Positions 28,498 through 36,463 of a stretch of 64,000 nt of DNA are shown piece by piece. The stretch covers positions 18,834-82,833 of the forward strand of contig JAGCDO010000056.1 of assembly GCA_017651265.1 (NCBI GenBank), in the 5' to 3' direction. The notes below the pieces were generated by a model, which saw nothing but the letters and a program-made list of their open reading frames with translations, was not told where the DNA came from and did not search any database. A program made the translations under genes and the position numbers. Within the stretch, counting starts at the first letter, position 1; every line of letters begins with the position of its first letter. This stretch comes from Prevotella sp. (GTDB lineage Bacteria > Bacteroidota > Bacteroidia > Bacteroidales > Bacteroidaceae).

Positions 28498-29371
28498 CCG
28501 GTATATAGTAGGACTCGGAGAAGTCCTCTGGGATGTACTTCCCGAAGGTAAGAAACTGGGTGGAGCTCCTGCCAATTTTGCCTATCATGCAGGTCAGTTC
28601 TTAGGTAGCGACAACACCATTGCCATTAGTGCGTTAGGCGAGGATAAGCTGGCCGATGAGACCATCGAGGCGTTGAAAGAGCACGACTTGAACTGTCTGC
28701 TGCCTCGGGTGCCGTACCCCACGGGAACGGTGCAGGTGCAGCTGGACGAGCAGGGCATTCCTACCTACGATATCAAGGAGAACGTGGCATGGGACAATAT
28801 CCCCTTCAACGAAGATATCCAGAACATCGCCCGTAACTGTCGTGCCGTTTGCTTCGGTTCATTGGCGCAGCGCAACGTGGTAAGTAGGGAAACCATCCAT
28901 CAGTTCCTCGATGCTACACCAGCCGACTGTATGAAGATCTTCGACATCAACCTGCGTCAGCAGTTCTACACCAAAGAGGTGATACGTGAGTCGCTGCAGC
29001 GTTGCAATGTCTTGAAGATTAACGACGAGGAACTGGTCATCATCGGACGTATGTTCGGCTATCCCGGTTTGGACATGGAGAATAAGTGTTGGCTCATCCT
29101 GGGTAAGTACAATCTCGATATGCTGGTGCTCACTTGTGGTACCAACGGCTCCTACGTCTTCACGCCTGGTGTGATGTCTTTCCAGCAAACACCCAAGGTG
29201 CAGGTGGCCGATACGGTTGGTGCAGGCGATTCCTTCACCGGTTCCTTCTGCGCCTCTATCCTGAACGGCAAGTCGGTTCCCGAGGCCCACATGAAGGCCG
29301 TTGAGGTCTCCGCCTTCGTCTGCACCCAAAACGGTGCTATGCCCACGCTCCCTTCCTCACTCCTTGAATGA
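28433..29371 (+). CDS. Fructokinase, PfkB family
   Basis: The 312-residue cytoplasmic kinase phosphorylates fructose released by the GH32 enzymes. Ribokinase-fold motifs are clear: IVGLGEVLWDVLPEG, KLGGAPANFAYHA for sugar binding, and DTVGAGDSFTGSF with the catalytic Asp and anion hole. It is the last gene of the fructan operon, 66 bp after the transporter. The first 22 residues (up to GLRY) precede the normal family start and read through a family B hairpin, so they are repeat-derived. An alternative ATG at 28439 is in frame. Confidence 0.93.
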   Translation: MNMEKQNVTSPLHHREGQGEGLRYIVGLGEVLWDVLPEGKKLGGAPANFAYHAGQFLGSDNTIAISALGEDKLADETIEALKEHDLNCLLPRVPYPTGTVQVQLDEQGIPTYDIKENVAWDNIPFNEDIQNIARNCRAVCFGSLAQRNVVSRETIHQFLDATPADCMKIFDINLRQQFYTKEVIRESLQRCNVLKINDEELVIIGRMFGYPGLDMENKCWLILGKYNLDMLVLTCGTNGSYVFTPGVMSFQQTPKVQVADTVGAGDSFTGSFCASILNGKSVPEAHMKAVEVSAFVCTQNGAMPTLPSSLLE

Positions 29372-29392
29372 GGAGTGCGGAAGGAGGTTTTC

Positions 29393-29543
29393 GAGGAAGG
29401 AGGAAGGACGAAGGAGGAAGGAGAAAACTACGGAGATACAGGCATTATATACAGGATAAAACCACTGGCGCATAGTACTAATCTCCTTCCTCCCTCCTCC
29501 TTCCTCCTTCCTCGGGAATCCTTTCTCCTTCCTCCTTCCTCGT
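29393..29543. repeat. Purine-rich GGAAGGA repeat facing its TCCTTCC complement (family C)
   Basis: GAGGAAGGAGGAAGGACGAA and 10 more bases (29393-29422) form a block found exactly (30 of 30) at 62283-62312 inside ispD. TCCTTCCTCC-type units at 29480-29543 can pair with it, so a long hairpin could form after the fructokinase gene. Confidence 0.75.
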
Positions 29544-29630
29544 TTGATTTAACAAACCTTAACTCTCCCCCAAGCAAGATTTTTCCTTTTTCGTATTTAT
29601 AAGGCAGATGAACCTATAAAATTATCGAAT

Positions 29631-30956
29631 ATGAAAAAGGAATTGTTTTACGGAATAACCATGATGGCAATGAGCAGTTTGTTGCTGTCGTGTTCCTCTT
29701 CTGAGGAAGTGTTGGATCTTGGTACGACCAAGAAAATGGTGAACATGGTGGCAGACCCCAAGCCGGTGCAGCTGACACAGGCACAAAGGGTGTTCGCCAA
29801 CGACAATAACCAGTTTACACTGAACTTCCTGAAGACGGTGAACGAAACGGATAAAAGCGGTAAGAGCTTTATCTATTCACCGCTCAGCATCACCTATGTG
29901 TTAGGCATGGTGAACGATGCGGCAGAGGGGCAGACCGAACAGGAGCTGGAACAGGTGCTTGGCTTCCACAGAGGAGGCATCCAGGCCGTGAACGACTACT
30001 GCAAGAACCTCATCGACAACCTGCCGCAGGTGGACAATAAGGTAACGCTGGACATTGCCAACGCCATCTTCCTGAACAAGAGATACACCTTGAAGCAGCA
30101 GTTCGAGAAGGATATGACGACCTACTACGATGCGAAGGCCGAGGCGCTCGACTTCTCTTCACCGAGTACATTGGGTCGTATCAATGGCTGGTGTAAAGAA
30201 AAGACGAAGGGTATGATTCCCACCATTTTGGATGCAGTAAACCCCGATATGATGTCTTACTTGCTCAATGCCATCTATTTCAAGGCCAATTGGGCTTCGG
30301 AGTTCGACCCGAAGGACACCAAGGAAGAGCAGTTCCAGATGGAGAAGGGTTCCACCACGCTGCCCATGATGCACCAGAACGTGCTGATCAGATACATGGA
30401 GAACGACATCTATTCAGCCGTTGAGATTCCTTATGGTAATGGCATGTGGAGCATGTGCGTCATGCTACCTGAAGAGGGTAAGACCACCAACGACGTTATC
30501 GACTATCTTGCTCCAACAGGGAGGGACAAGGATGAAACGGTAGTCAATATGCAGTACGATGTCTTTACACCTCTTTATAGTTCCAGACCTTATGAAGTGG
30601 ATTTGAAACTACCCCGCTTCGAGACCTCCTCCGATACGGATGACGTTCAAGACAACTTGATAGGACTCCTGAATAAGATGGGCATTCGCTTAGCTTTTAA
30701 CCCACAACAGGCAGAGATTCCCAACATGTGCGAACAACCCGTCTATATCAACATGATGCGGCAGAAGGCAAAGATCAAGGTGAACGAGGAAGGCTCAGAG
30801 GCAGCCGCAGTAACGATAGCAGGAGTGTTAACTACTTCTGCCCTCCAAGAACCCCGCAAGGCCGTCTTCCACGCCAACCGTCCCTTCGTCTATGTCATCC
30901 GCGAATCCTCCTCCGGTGTCATCCTTTTCGTTGGGAAGTTTACAGGGGAAGTTTAG
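29631..30956 (+). CDS. Serpin (serine protease inhibitor), lipoprotein
   Basis: The 441-residue protein has a lipobox at about residues 18-23 (LLLSCSSS) and the full serpin fold: FIYSPLSITYVLGMVNDAA near the start, LLNAIYFKANWASEFDP, and the C-terminal FHANRPFVYVIRESSSGVIL signature. The hinge EEGSEAAAVT is conserved, so it should be an inhibitory serpin. By hinge counting the scissile bond falls near T-S in GVLTTSAL, which suggests an elastase- or subtilisin-like target; that is inference. It would sit at the cell surface or in the periplasm. No strong -7 element was seen just upstream. Confidence 0.93.
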   Translation: MKKELFYGITMMAMSSLLLSCSSSEEVLDLGTTKKMVNMVADPKPVQLTQAQRVFANDNNQFTLNFLKTVNETDKSGKSFIYSPLSITYVLGMVNDAAEGQTEQELEQVLGFHRGGIQAVNDYCKNLIDNLPQVDNKVTLDIANAIFLNKRYTLKQQFEKDMTTYYDAKAEALDFSSPSTLGRINGWCKEKTKGMIPTILDAVNPDMMSYLLNAIYFKANWASEFDPKDTKEEQFQMEKGSTTLPMMHQNVLIRYMENDIYSAVEIPYGNGMWSMCVMLPEEGKTTNDVIDYLAPTGRDKDETVVNMQYDVFTPLYSSRPYEVDLKLPRFETSSDTDDVQDNLIGLLNKMGIRLAFNPQQAEIPNMCEQPVYINMMRQKAKIKVNEEGSEAAAVTIAGVLTTSALQEPRKAVFHANRPFVYVIRESSSGVILFVGKFTGEV

Positions 30957-31006
30957 AACTGAGTTGGGGGTGAATTCCAACCAGCCTACTTTCACCCACT
31001 TATCAG

Positions 31007-31420
31007 GCTGATAACACCCACTTATCAGCCTTCTAACCCATCGTAACTAGGCTTATAACTTTGTGACCCGTTGTAGAAGAAAAGATATTCCTCCGCCATA
31101 TTAGTGTAATCACATGATTACCAGAAGAATAAGGGCGGAGGAATTTAATGTGGTTATGAGTGGAGCCGAGATTATACGTGAATTGAGTAAGTATTCAAAG
31201 AAGACGATGAACGATGTAAGTTGCTCCGCCAACAACCTGTTGATCATAAGACAATTAGGCGTATTAGCGGAGCATTCGTTTATTCACATCCTTCACACCT
31301 TTACGACGTTAGTTTACTTTTGAATTCCTATAAGCCTTATAATACCCTTCAACTAGGCTTATAACTATACCTAATCAGCCTTATAACTATGCCTAACCAG
31401 CCTTGTTGCGTGACAGGTGT
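31007..31420. repeat. Gene-free stretch with nested inverted repeats and AGGCTTATAACT units
   Basis: 30957-31553 holds no convincing gene. ATTCCTCCGCC (about 31087) faces GGCGGAGGAAT (about 31133) around a perfect GTAATCA-CA-TGATTAC hairpin. TTGCTCCGCC (about 31220) faces GCGGAGCA (about 31268). CTTATAACT-type units (AGGCTTATAACT, CAGCCTTATAACTA) repeat at 31046 and 31353-31405. The 69-codon ORF at 31114-31323 spans these structures and does not look like protein. Confidence 0.55.
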
Positions 31421-31525
31421 TCTTTAGCACCACTTTAAAAGCTACCGAAAGGTGGGAGACTGTTAAAAATGTGGAATTAAGATGGTTTTAGAGCAAGAGA
31501 ACGGGAATATGTGATGTTTTTATCG

Positions 31526-31533
31526 TATCTTTG
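31526..31533 (+). promoter_or_regulatory. -7 element of the Cys-rich/radical SAM pair
   Basis: TATCTTTG, 20 nt before the ATG at 31554. Confidence 0.7.
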
Positions 31534-31553
31534 TCATGTAATAATGTACTTGT

Positions 31554-32177
31554 ATGAAAGGAAAAGAGACCTGCAGGACGCTGAAGAATGTACGCTTGGC
31601 CATTGCTCAGGCCAACGGCATCAGCTATGAACCCACGGAATGTACTCACAAAGGGCCATGTGCTGGCACCTGTCCGCGATGTGAGCAGGAAATGCGTTAT
31701 CTTGAGCAACAGCTCTCGCTACGCAAACGCTTGGGCAAAGCCGTTGCCGTGGTGGGGGTCGCCTTGTCGGCACTACATCCCATGCAAGCACAGGGACAAA
31801 CGCCTGCCCATAAGGCCAAAATATTAGCAGACTCAGTACAACTGGACACTATAACCGTCACTTCGATGCTACGTGAAGGTGAGCAAGGAGTGGTATGGCG
31901 CGGCCAGGTACTTGACGAGGACAGCCTCCCCATGATAGGAGTCACCATCACAAGAGAAGGACAGCCACTATACTCGGTAACAAACATCAACGGTTGTTTT
32001 GCCATCGAGGCCCCCATTGGGAGCAAGATTATGTTTTCCTATGTAGGGTACGAGAGTAAGGAGATTATCATGAAAAGCCAGAACCCCAATCGTGTAATCT
32101 TTGACGAAGTCAGCGATAACCTCATGGGGGAGGTCATTGTTGTACGCACCGATGACGTTTACTACCACAGCAGATAA
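31554..32177 (+). CDS. Cys-rich N-terminus, membrane helix and carboxypeptidase-like regulatory domain
   Basis: The 207-residue protein has a cytoplasmic-looking N-terminal domain (1-60) with a C-x5-C-x3-C-x2-C cluster (CTHKGPCAGTCPRC) and a preceding helix beginning ETCRTLK, known from short Bacteroidales proteins and probably binding metal or Fe-S. A hydrophobic segment follows (about 62-82; AVAVVGVALSALHP), then an exported carboxypeptidase-D-like regulatory beta domain (about 120-180; VLDEDSLPMIGVTI...VGYESKEI) and a VIVVRTDDVYYHSR tail. The gene overlaps a radical SAM gene by 26 nt. A functional pairing is likely but the role is unknown. Confidence 0.75.
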   Translation: MKGKETCRTLKNVRLAIAQANGISYEPTECTHKGPCAGTCPRCEQEMRYLEQQLSLRKRLGKAVAVVGVALSALHPMQAQGQTPAHKAKILADSVQLDTITVTSMLREGEQGVVWRGQVLDEDSLPMIGVTITREGQPLYSVTNINGCFAIEAPIGSKIMFSYVGYESKEIIMKSQNPNRVIFDEVSDNLMGEVIVVRTDDVYYHSR

Positions 32178-32802
32178 CACAAGCCCATCAGGCGTAGCGC
32201 CACTCATCGGACTGAACAGGCATCGGCTGGCCACCGACGGGAAAGGAGTTACCACATTGGTGGCCTTTCACGGTTGCCCACTGCGGTGTGCCTATTGCCT
32301 GAACAGGCGCTGCCAGGAATCCAATGGTGTGTGGCGCGAGCTGACAACAGACGAGTTGCTTAGCGAGGTCATGGTTGACCATCTTTACTTTCTGGCAACG
32401 GGTGGCGGCATATGCTTCGGCGGCGGTGAGCCCTGCCTGCGCTCTAACTTTATCTGCGAGTTCGCCGACAAGATGCCGTCAGAGTGGAGAATAACAATAG
32501 AAACGAGTCTTAACGTGGACAATAAACTGGTGGAACAGCTGTTTCCGAAGGTCAGCCAGTGGGTAGTGGACGTGAAAGACATGAACCCCGAGATCTATTG
32601 TAAATATACAGGAAGCGACAACCACCTCGTTGCGGAGAACCTTGAATGGCTCAAAAGACAGCATTCAGATAAAGGAAATATTATGCTGCGCCTGCCGCAT
32701 ATCCCCGGCTACAACACAGCGGAAGACATCGAAAAGAGCCGCCAAAGCCTGCTACAGATGGGCTTCACCGTGTTCGACGACTTTGAATACACTATCTTCT
32801 AA
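32152..32802 (+). CDS. Radical SAM enzyme (activase-like, no SPASM domain)
   Basis: The 216-residue cytoplasmic enzyme has the CxxxCxxC cluster motif in FHGCPLRCAYCLNRRC, the GGGE motif in CFGGGEPCL for SAM binding, and the ETSLNVD strand. Its short length resembles glycyl-radical-enzyme activases such as PflA/NrdG-type proteins, and it lacks a C-terminal SPASM domain. No glycyl radical enzyme lies nearby. The start at 32152 gives MTFTTTADN and overlaps the Cys-rich gene; a TTG further upstream at 32101 is less likely. The 3' end overlaps the convergent lipoprotein gene by 11 nt. Confidence 0.85.
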   Translation: MTFTTTADNTSPSGVAPLIGLNRHRLATDGKGVTTLVAFHGCPLRCAYCLNRRCQESNGVWRELTTDELLSEVMVDHLYFLATGGGICFGGGEPCLRSNFICEFADKMPSEWRITIETSLNVDNKLVEQLFPKVSQWVVDVKDMNPEIYCKYTGSDNHLVAENLEWLKRQHSDKGNIMLRLPHIPGYNTAEDIEKSRQSLLQMGFTVFDDFEYTIF

Positions 32803-33703
32803 TAGTGAACCCCACTTTTTGTATACCGCGCTTATACACATTGGCGAGGATGAGGTAGTAGTGCAGCGTTTCGCCCTGTTTCATCGATTGTTTGATGTAT
32901 GCCATCTCGCTCTCGGTAAGTATGTTCTTGAAGAGGAAGCCGGAATGAGAGCTGGGCACAAGGCGTATCTCATCGGTAATGGGTGAAAGAATGTAAGCGT
33001 ATGTTGCCATATAACGGGCACCTGCCTGCCATAGTGGATGGCTCTTGTCGAGAATGTTCTCTAAGTAGATTTGTGCATGCTTGTCAAATTCGGGTGTCGG
33101 CGTGCCATCAGCGTATGTCATCTTACCATCGGCATCCACTATATATTCACCTCCTTTGGCTATGGCATACTTTTCTACCGGGCACTGCTGCTCATATGTT
33201 ATGTCGGCTTCGCTATTTACTACTTTCTCTGCTGGCTCTCCCACTTCTTCCACTTTCTTGTCGGTGAGGATGTGTACCAGTTCGTAGGTGCGGTTACTGG
33301 TATCCTGCGGTGGATTGGCCAAAATAGTTCGCTTTACGCGCAGCTCGTATTCATGCCCTCTTTCGTAGGTAAAACCCTTGATGCCGCTGATGGGCAGGTT
33401 CTGCCATTGTCCCGGCTCGTCCTCTGTCATCACTCGCATGCACTCGATGGGATGTTCCCCCATGCTGTCGAAGAGATCGTACATAACACCCGGTTCTGCG
33501 GAAACACTCATGGCAATCACCTTGGTAATGTCCTTGTCGTTGTCATCGTCGTCGCTGCAAGAGCCGAGGGGGAAAGTAGCAAGCAGCATCAAAGTCCCGA
33601 TTAAGCAAGAGGAAAGTGATGCTTGAATAGCTTTCCTGAGCATGAGATGTTTCGGCCAAAGGCCATAGGCGATGGCGCAAATCCTGATTTTCATTGTTTT
33701 CAT
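32792..33703 (-). CDS. DUF4377 lipoprotein
   Basis: The 303-residue lipoprotein has a hydrophobic signal and lipobox (FPLGSCSDDDD), an Asp-rich tether, and a DUF4377 domain (about residues 95-150; NLPISGIKGFTYERGHEYEL). A long C-terminal region of unknown fold ends KVGFTIRR. The domain is common in Bacteroidota lipoproteins and has no known function. Two starts are possible: 33703 (MKTMKIRI) or 33643 (MLRKAIQAS). The second gives a more usual lipoprotein signal length, so the first 20 residues are uncertain. Confidence 0.8.
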   Translation of the reverse strand: MKTMKIRICAIAYGLWPKHLMLRKAIQASLSSCLIGTLMLLATFPLGSCSDDDDNDKDITKVIAMSVSAEPGVMYDLFDSMGEHPIECMRVMTEDEPGQWQNLPISGIKGFTYERGHEYELRVKRTILANPPQDTSNRTYELVHILTDKKVEEVGEPAEKVVNSEADITYEQQCPVEKYAIAKGGEYIVDADGKMTYADGTPTPEFDKHAQIYLENILDKSHPLWQAGARYMATYAYILSPITDEIRLVPSSHSGFLFKNILTESEMAYIKQSMKQGETLHYYLILANVYKRGIQKVGFTIRR

Positions 33704-33881
33704 CTGTGTTATATTTGTTGTAAATGTTTTCTTATAAACACCGAAAACAGGAAATACTGCACTGGTAAGGTGTTAAAATATCAAAACACAGATTTTTCGT
33801 TGCTCACAGAGACTATGATATAATAAAAGAAAGAAGTGTGTTGTAACTAACTAATAGTCAACACACTTCTTTCAAGCCTTG

Positions 33882-33963
33882 TACCCAGAGCCGGGGTCGA
33901 ACCGGCACGGGTTGCCCCACTGGTGTTTGAGACCAGCGCGTCTACCGATTCCGCCATCTGGGC
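33882..33963 (-). tRNA. tRNA-Leu (CAA)
   Basis: The 82-nt class II tRNA has acceptor GCCCAGA paired with TCTGGGT and discriminator A. The anticodon stem CTGGT/ACCAG has loop CTCAAAC, giving anticodon CAA. A long variable arm and T arm with GGTTCGACCCC follow. CCA is not encoded (ACAAGG follows). Its promoter lies at 33977-33984. Confidence 0.95.
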
Positions 33964-33976
33964 TTCAATGCGGGTG

Positions 33977-33984
33977 CAAAGGTA
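33977..33984 (-). promoter_or_regulatory. -7 element of tRNA-Leu
   Basis: TACCTTTG in CTTATTCGTACCTTTGCACC, 13 nt before the tRNA 5' end. It belongs to the repeated CTTATTCGTACCTTTG family. Confidence 0.8.
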
Positions 33985-34046
33985 CGAATAAGTGAGCAAA
34001 GAACAAAATAAAAATAAGAGTTTTTTATTTTTTCTTTCGAACGGGA

Positions 34047-34070
34047 GTACTTTCGGCGCAGCCAAAGTAC
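34047..34070. repeat. Promoter-hairpin repeat unit upstream of tRNA-Leu
   Basis: On minus, GTACTTTGGC-TGC-GCCGAAAGTAC is the hairpin form of the repeat, with compensated changes against the 2357-2381 copy. The rest of 33985-34288 is A/T-rich and gene-free; a weak TATCTTAG at 34246-34253 could serve manC. Confidence 0.7.
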
Positions 34071-34288
34071 GAAAAATCTGAGTAAGTGAGAAGAAAAAAA
34101 GTCATTTTTTTCTCGAACGTGAAGATTTTATTTAATAAGTGAGCAAAATCGAGCAAAATCGAGCAAAAAACCGATACAAACAACCGCTATTTTGCCAAAT
34201 TTTCTAAAAATCATACTTTTTATTTGCCTACTCCACAATAAATGTATATCTTAGTGCCGTTATATACATAGAGTAACCTATCATTATC

Positions 34289-35380
34289 ATGACAACATAT
34301 AACAAGGACAATTACTGTGTGATTCTGGCCGGCGGTAAAGGTCGCCGATTGTGGCCCTGCAGTCGTTCGAAAAAACCAAAGCAGTTTGTTGATTTCTTTT
34401 CAACAGGTCAGACTTTATTACAAAGCACCTTCAGCAGGATTTCCAAGCTGATTTCCATAGATAACATTTATGTAAGTACGAACCACGAATATGCACATTA
34501 CGTGTTGGAGCAGCTGCCCGACCTTCCACCAGAGAATGTGTTGAGCGAACCGATTCACCGTAATACAGCACCCAGTGTGGCGTGGGCAACCTATCGCATC
34601 CGGCGAAGGAATAACAATGCCCGCATAACGATCGTTCCATCCGATCAGGCTGTGTTCAAGGAGGAGATGTTCTTAGAGAATATCAGTGAAGGACTCGACC
34701 TGGTGGCCGCAAAGGATATTGTGCTGACGATGGGCGTGAAGCCCACCCGTCCCGAACCAGGCTACGGCTATATCCAGAAAGGAAACACAACGGACAATGA
34801 ACAAGTGTTCGAGGTGAAGTCGGTTACAGAGAAACCCGACCGCCAGTTTGCGCAGATGTTCATGGAGAGCGGGGAGTTCCTATGGAATACAGGTATCTAC
34901 CTGTCGAACGTGAAACACTTGCGTGATTGCCTTCACCATATCTTCCCCAAAGTACTACGGCAGATTGACGAAGCCAAAGAGGTAACACTCGAAGAGGAAC
35001 TGCTGTTCATCGAGGAGAAATTCCCGTCGTATCCCAATGTGTCTATCGACTCAGGATTGCTCGACGGCAATGATGAGGTGTATGTGATGAACTGCGACTT
35101 CGGCTGGGCCGACTTGGGTATGTGGCATTCCATCTACGAGAGCATGAAGAAGAGTGATGATGATAATGTGGTGATCACCGATAGGATCATTATCGAGAAC
35201 AGTCGTGACAATATCATCAAACTCCCCAAAGACCATTTGGGTATTATCCACGGTCTTGAGGGTTTCATCGTGGCTGAACAAGATAATGTATTACTGATCT
35301 GCAAGAAGGAAGACTCATCTGCACTGGTGCGTAAATACATCAGTGAGGCGCAGATTAAATACGGTGACGATTTTGTTTGA
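34289..35380 (+). CDS. manC: Mannose-1-phosphate guanylyltransferase
   Basis: The 363-residue cytoplasmic enzyme makes GDP-mannose from mannose-1-phosphate and GTP, a precursor of mannosylated and fucosylated surface glycans. It has the nucleotidyltransferase loop ILAGGKGRRLWPCSRSKKPK with QF, the TIVPSDQAV block, the FxEKPD-type VTEKPDRQFA, and NTGIY. It lacks the C-terminal isomerase domain of bifunctional forms, so it is the monofunctional type. The next gene follows after 14 nt. Confidence 0.92.
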   Translation: MTTYNKDNYCVILAGGKGRRLWPCSRSKKPKQFVDFFSTGQTLLQSTFSRISKLISIDNIYVSTNHEYAHYVLEQLPDLPPENVLSEPIHRNTAPSVAWATYRIRRRNNNARITIVPSDQAVFKEEMFLENISEGLDLVAAKDIVLTMGVKPTRPEPGYGYIQKGNTTDNEQVFEVKSVTEKPDRQFAQMFMESGEFLWNTGIYLSNVKHLRDCLHHIFPKVLRQIDEAKEVTLEEELLFIEEKFPSYPNVSIDSGLLDGNDEVYVMNCDFGWADLGMWHSIYESMKKSDDDNVVITDRIIIENSRDNIIKLPKDHLGIIHGLEGFIVAEQDNVLLICKKEDSSALVRKYISEAQIKYGDDFV

Positions 35381-35394
35381 TAAATTAAAAAAAT

Positions 35395-35784
35395 ATGGAT
35401 ATATTTAGTAAGATTGCTGCAGGTGAGATTCCCAGCTACAAATGTGCAGAGAACGAGGAGTTCTATGCTTTCCTTGATATCAATCCGTTGGTGAAGGGTC
35501 ATACCCTTGTAATCCCTCGTAGGGAAGTAGATTACATCTTCGACATGGAAGATGATGAGATAGCCCGCTTCCAGGTATTTGCCAAGCAAGTGGCAAAGGC
35601 CATCAAGGCCGCCTTCCCTTGCAAGAAGGTAGCTCAGGTGGTATTAGGATTGGAAGTGCCTCATGCCCACATCCATCTAATTCCTATGCAATCAGAGAAA
35701 GATGTTGATTTCCGTCGTGAGAAACTTCAGCTCACGGAAGAGGAATTCAAGGAAATCGCAGGAAAAATCTTGGAGAATTTCTAA
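35395..35784 (+). CDS. HIT family protein
   Basis: The 129-residue protein of the histidine triad superfamily probably hydrolyses purine nucleoside phosphoramidates or dinucleotides. It begins FSKIAAGEIPSYKCAENEEF and contains the triad as HAHIHLIP near residue 92. The start is 14 nt after manC, so the two are likely co-transcribed; a shared terminator with greA lies 4 nt past the stop. Confidence 0.93.
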   Translation: MDIFSKIAAGEIPSYKCAENEEFYAFLDINPLVKGHTLVIPRREVDYIFDMEDDEIARFQVFAKQVAKAIKAAFPCKKVAQVVLGLEVPHAHIHLIPMQSEKDVDFRREKLQLTEEEFKEIAGKILENF

Positions 35785-35788
35785 AGAA

Positions 35789-35816
35789 ATTACAGTAGGC
35801 CTTAGCCTACTGTAAT
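35789..35816. terminator. Shared bidirectional terminator of HIT and greA
   Basis: ATTACAGTAGGC-CTTA-GCCTACTGTAAT is a perfect 12-bp stem. It overlaps the last codons and stop of greA (35802-35804), so one hairpin serves both converging genes. Confidence 0.85.
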
Positions 35817-36269
35817 CTTATCAATACGCAGCTTAATGGTGCCGCGGGGAATCTTGATTTCCACCTCGTCGCCCACCTTGTGGTTGAGCAGACCTTGAGC
35901 AATGGGGGTGGTAATGGAAATCTTTCCTTCGCGCAGGTTTGCTTCGCTCTCGCTCACGATGGTATAGACCATCTTCGCCTTGTTGGCCAGATTGGTCATC
36001 TCCACCTTTGAGAGAATCTGAACAGCATCGGTACTCAAGCGCGACACATCCACCACCTTTGCCTCGGAGATCTGCACCTTCAGACGGTTGATCTTATCTT
36101 CGAGGTTTGCCTGTGCCTCCTTGGCAGCATCATACTCGCTATTCTCGCTCAAGTCGCCCTTGTCGCGGGCCTCGGCAATGGCTGCAGAAGCCTTCGGGCG
36201 CTCAATGCTCTCCAATCGTTTCAGTTCGGCTACCAGTTTGTCGTAGCCTTCTTGTGACATATAAGCCAT
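35802..36269 (-). CDS. greA: Transcription elongation factor GreA
   Basis: The 155-residue protein rescues backtracked RNA polymerase by stimulating transcript cleavage. The N-terminal coiled coil carries the acidic tip in EARDKGDLSENSEYDAAKEA (the conserved D and E residues). The C-terminal domain has ISITTPIAQGLLNHKVGDEV and KIPRGTIKLRI. The length matches the family. Its mRNA has a 105-nt leader with a stable hairpin. Confidence 0.96.
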   Translation of the reverse strand: MAYMSQEGYDKLVAELKRLESIERPKASAAIAEARDKGDLSENSEYDAAKEAQANLEDKINRLKVQISEAKVVDVSRLSTDAVQILSKVEMTNLANKAKMVYTIVSESEANLREGKISITTPIAQGLLNHKVGDEVEIKIPRGTIKLRIDKITVG

Positions 36270-36317
36270 AATCTATTTATTTTTAGTTGTTTTCAAAAAG
36301 TAAGCAAAATAGAAAGA

Positions 36318-36346
36318 ATTCCGACTTCCTTTGCCAGAGTCGGAAT
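36318..36346 (-). promoter_or_regulatory. Hairpin in the greA leader
   Basis: ATTCCGACT (36318-36326) and AGTCGGAAT (36338-36346) form a 9-bp perfect stem between the greA promoter and start codon. TTCTTTC follows on the minus strand, so it could act as an attenuator. Confidence 0.5.
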
Positions 36347-36379
36347 CCCTTACCTTGTCTAATCTTTAATTATCCGTGG

Positions 36380-36387
36380 CAAAGTTA
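36380..36387 (-). promoter_or_regulatory. -7 element of greA
   Basis: TAACTTTG on minus fits TAnnTTTG, about 110 nt before the greA start. Confidence 0.65.
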
Positions 36388-36449
36388 GGGATTATTTTCG
36401 ACACCAACAAATATTTTGGAGATAATTTGCTTTTGTTCCCGCTTATTTG

Positions 36450-36457
36450 TACCTTTG
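36450..36457 (+). promoter_or_regulatory. -7 element of the HAD-GtrA operon
   Basis: TACCTTTG ends 6 nt before the ATG at 36464 (GTACCTTTGTCCCCAATG). This is a near-leaderless arrangement like those at 2156 and 56831. Confidence 0.75.
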
Positions 36458-36463
36458 TCCCCA

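Noticed and set aside
31114-31323. 69-codon ORF after the serpin
   Set aside because: It spans inverted repeats, has no recognisable motif, and its composition follows the repeat structure.
33847-34065. 72-codon ORF overlapping tRNA-Leu
   Set aside because: It reads through the tRNA on the same strand; the tRNA fold is clear, so the ORF is a shadow.
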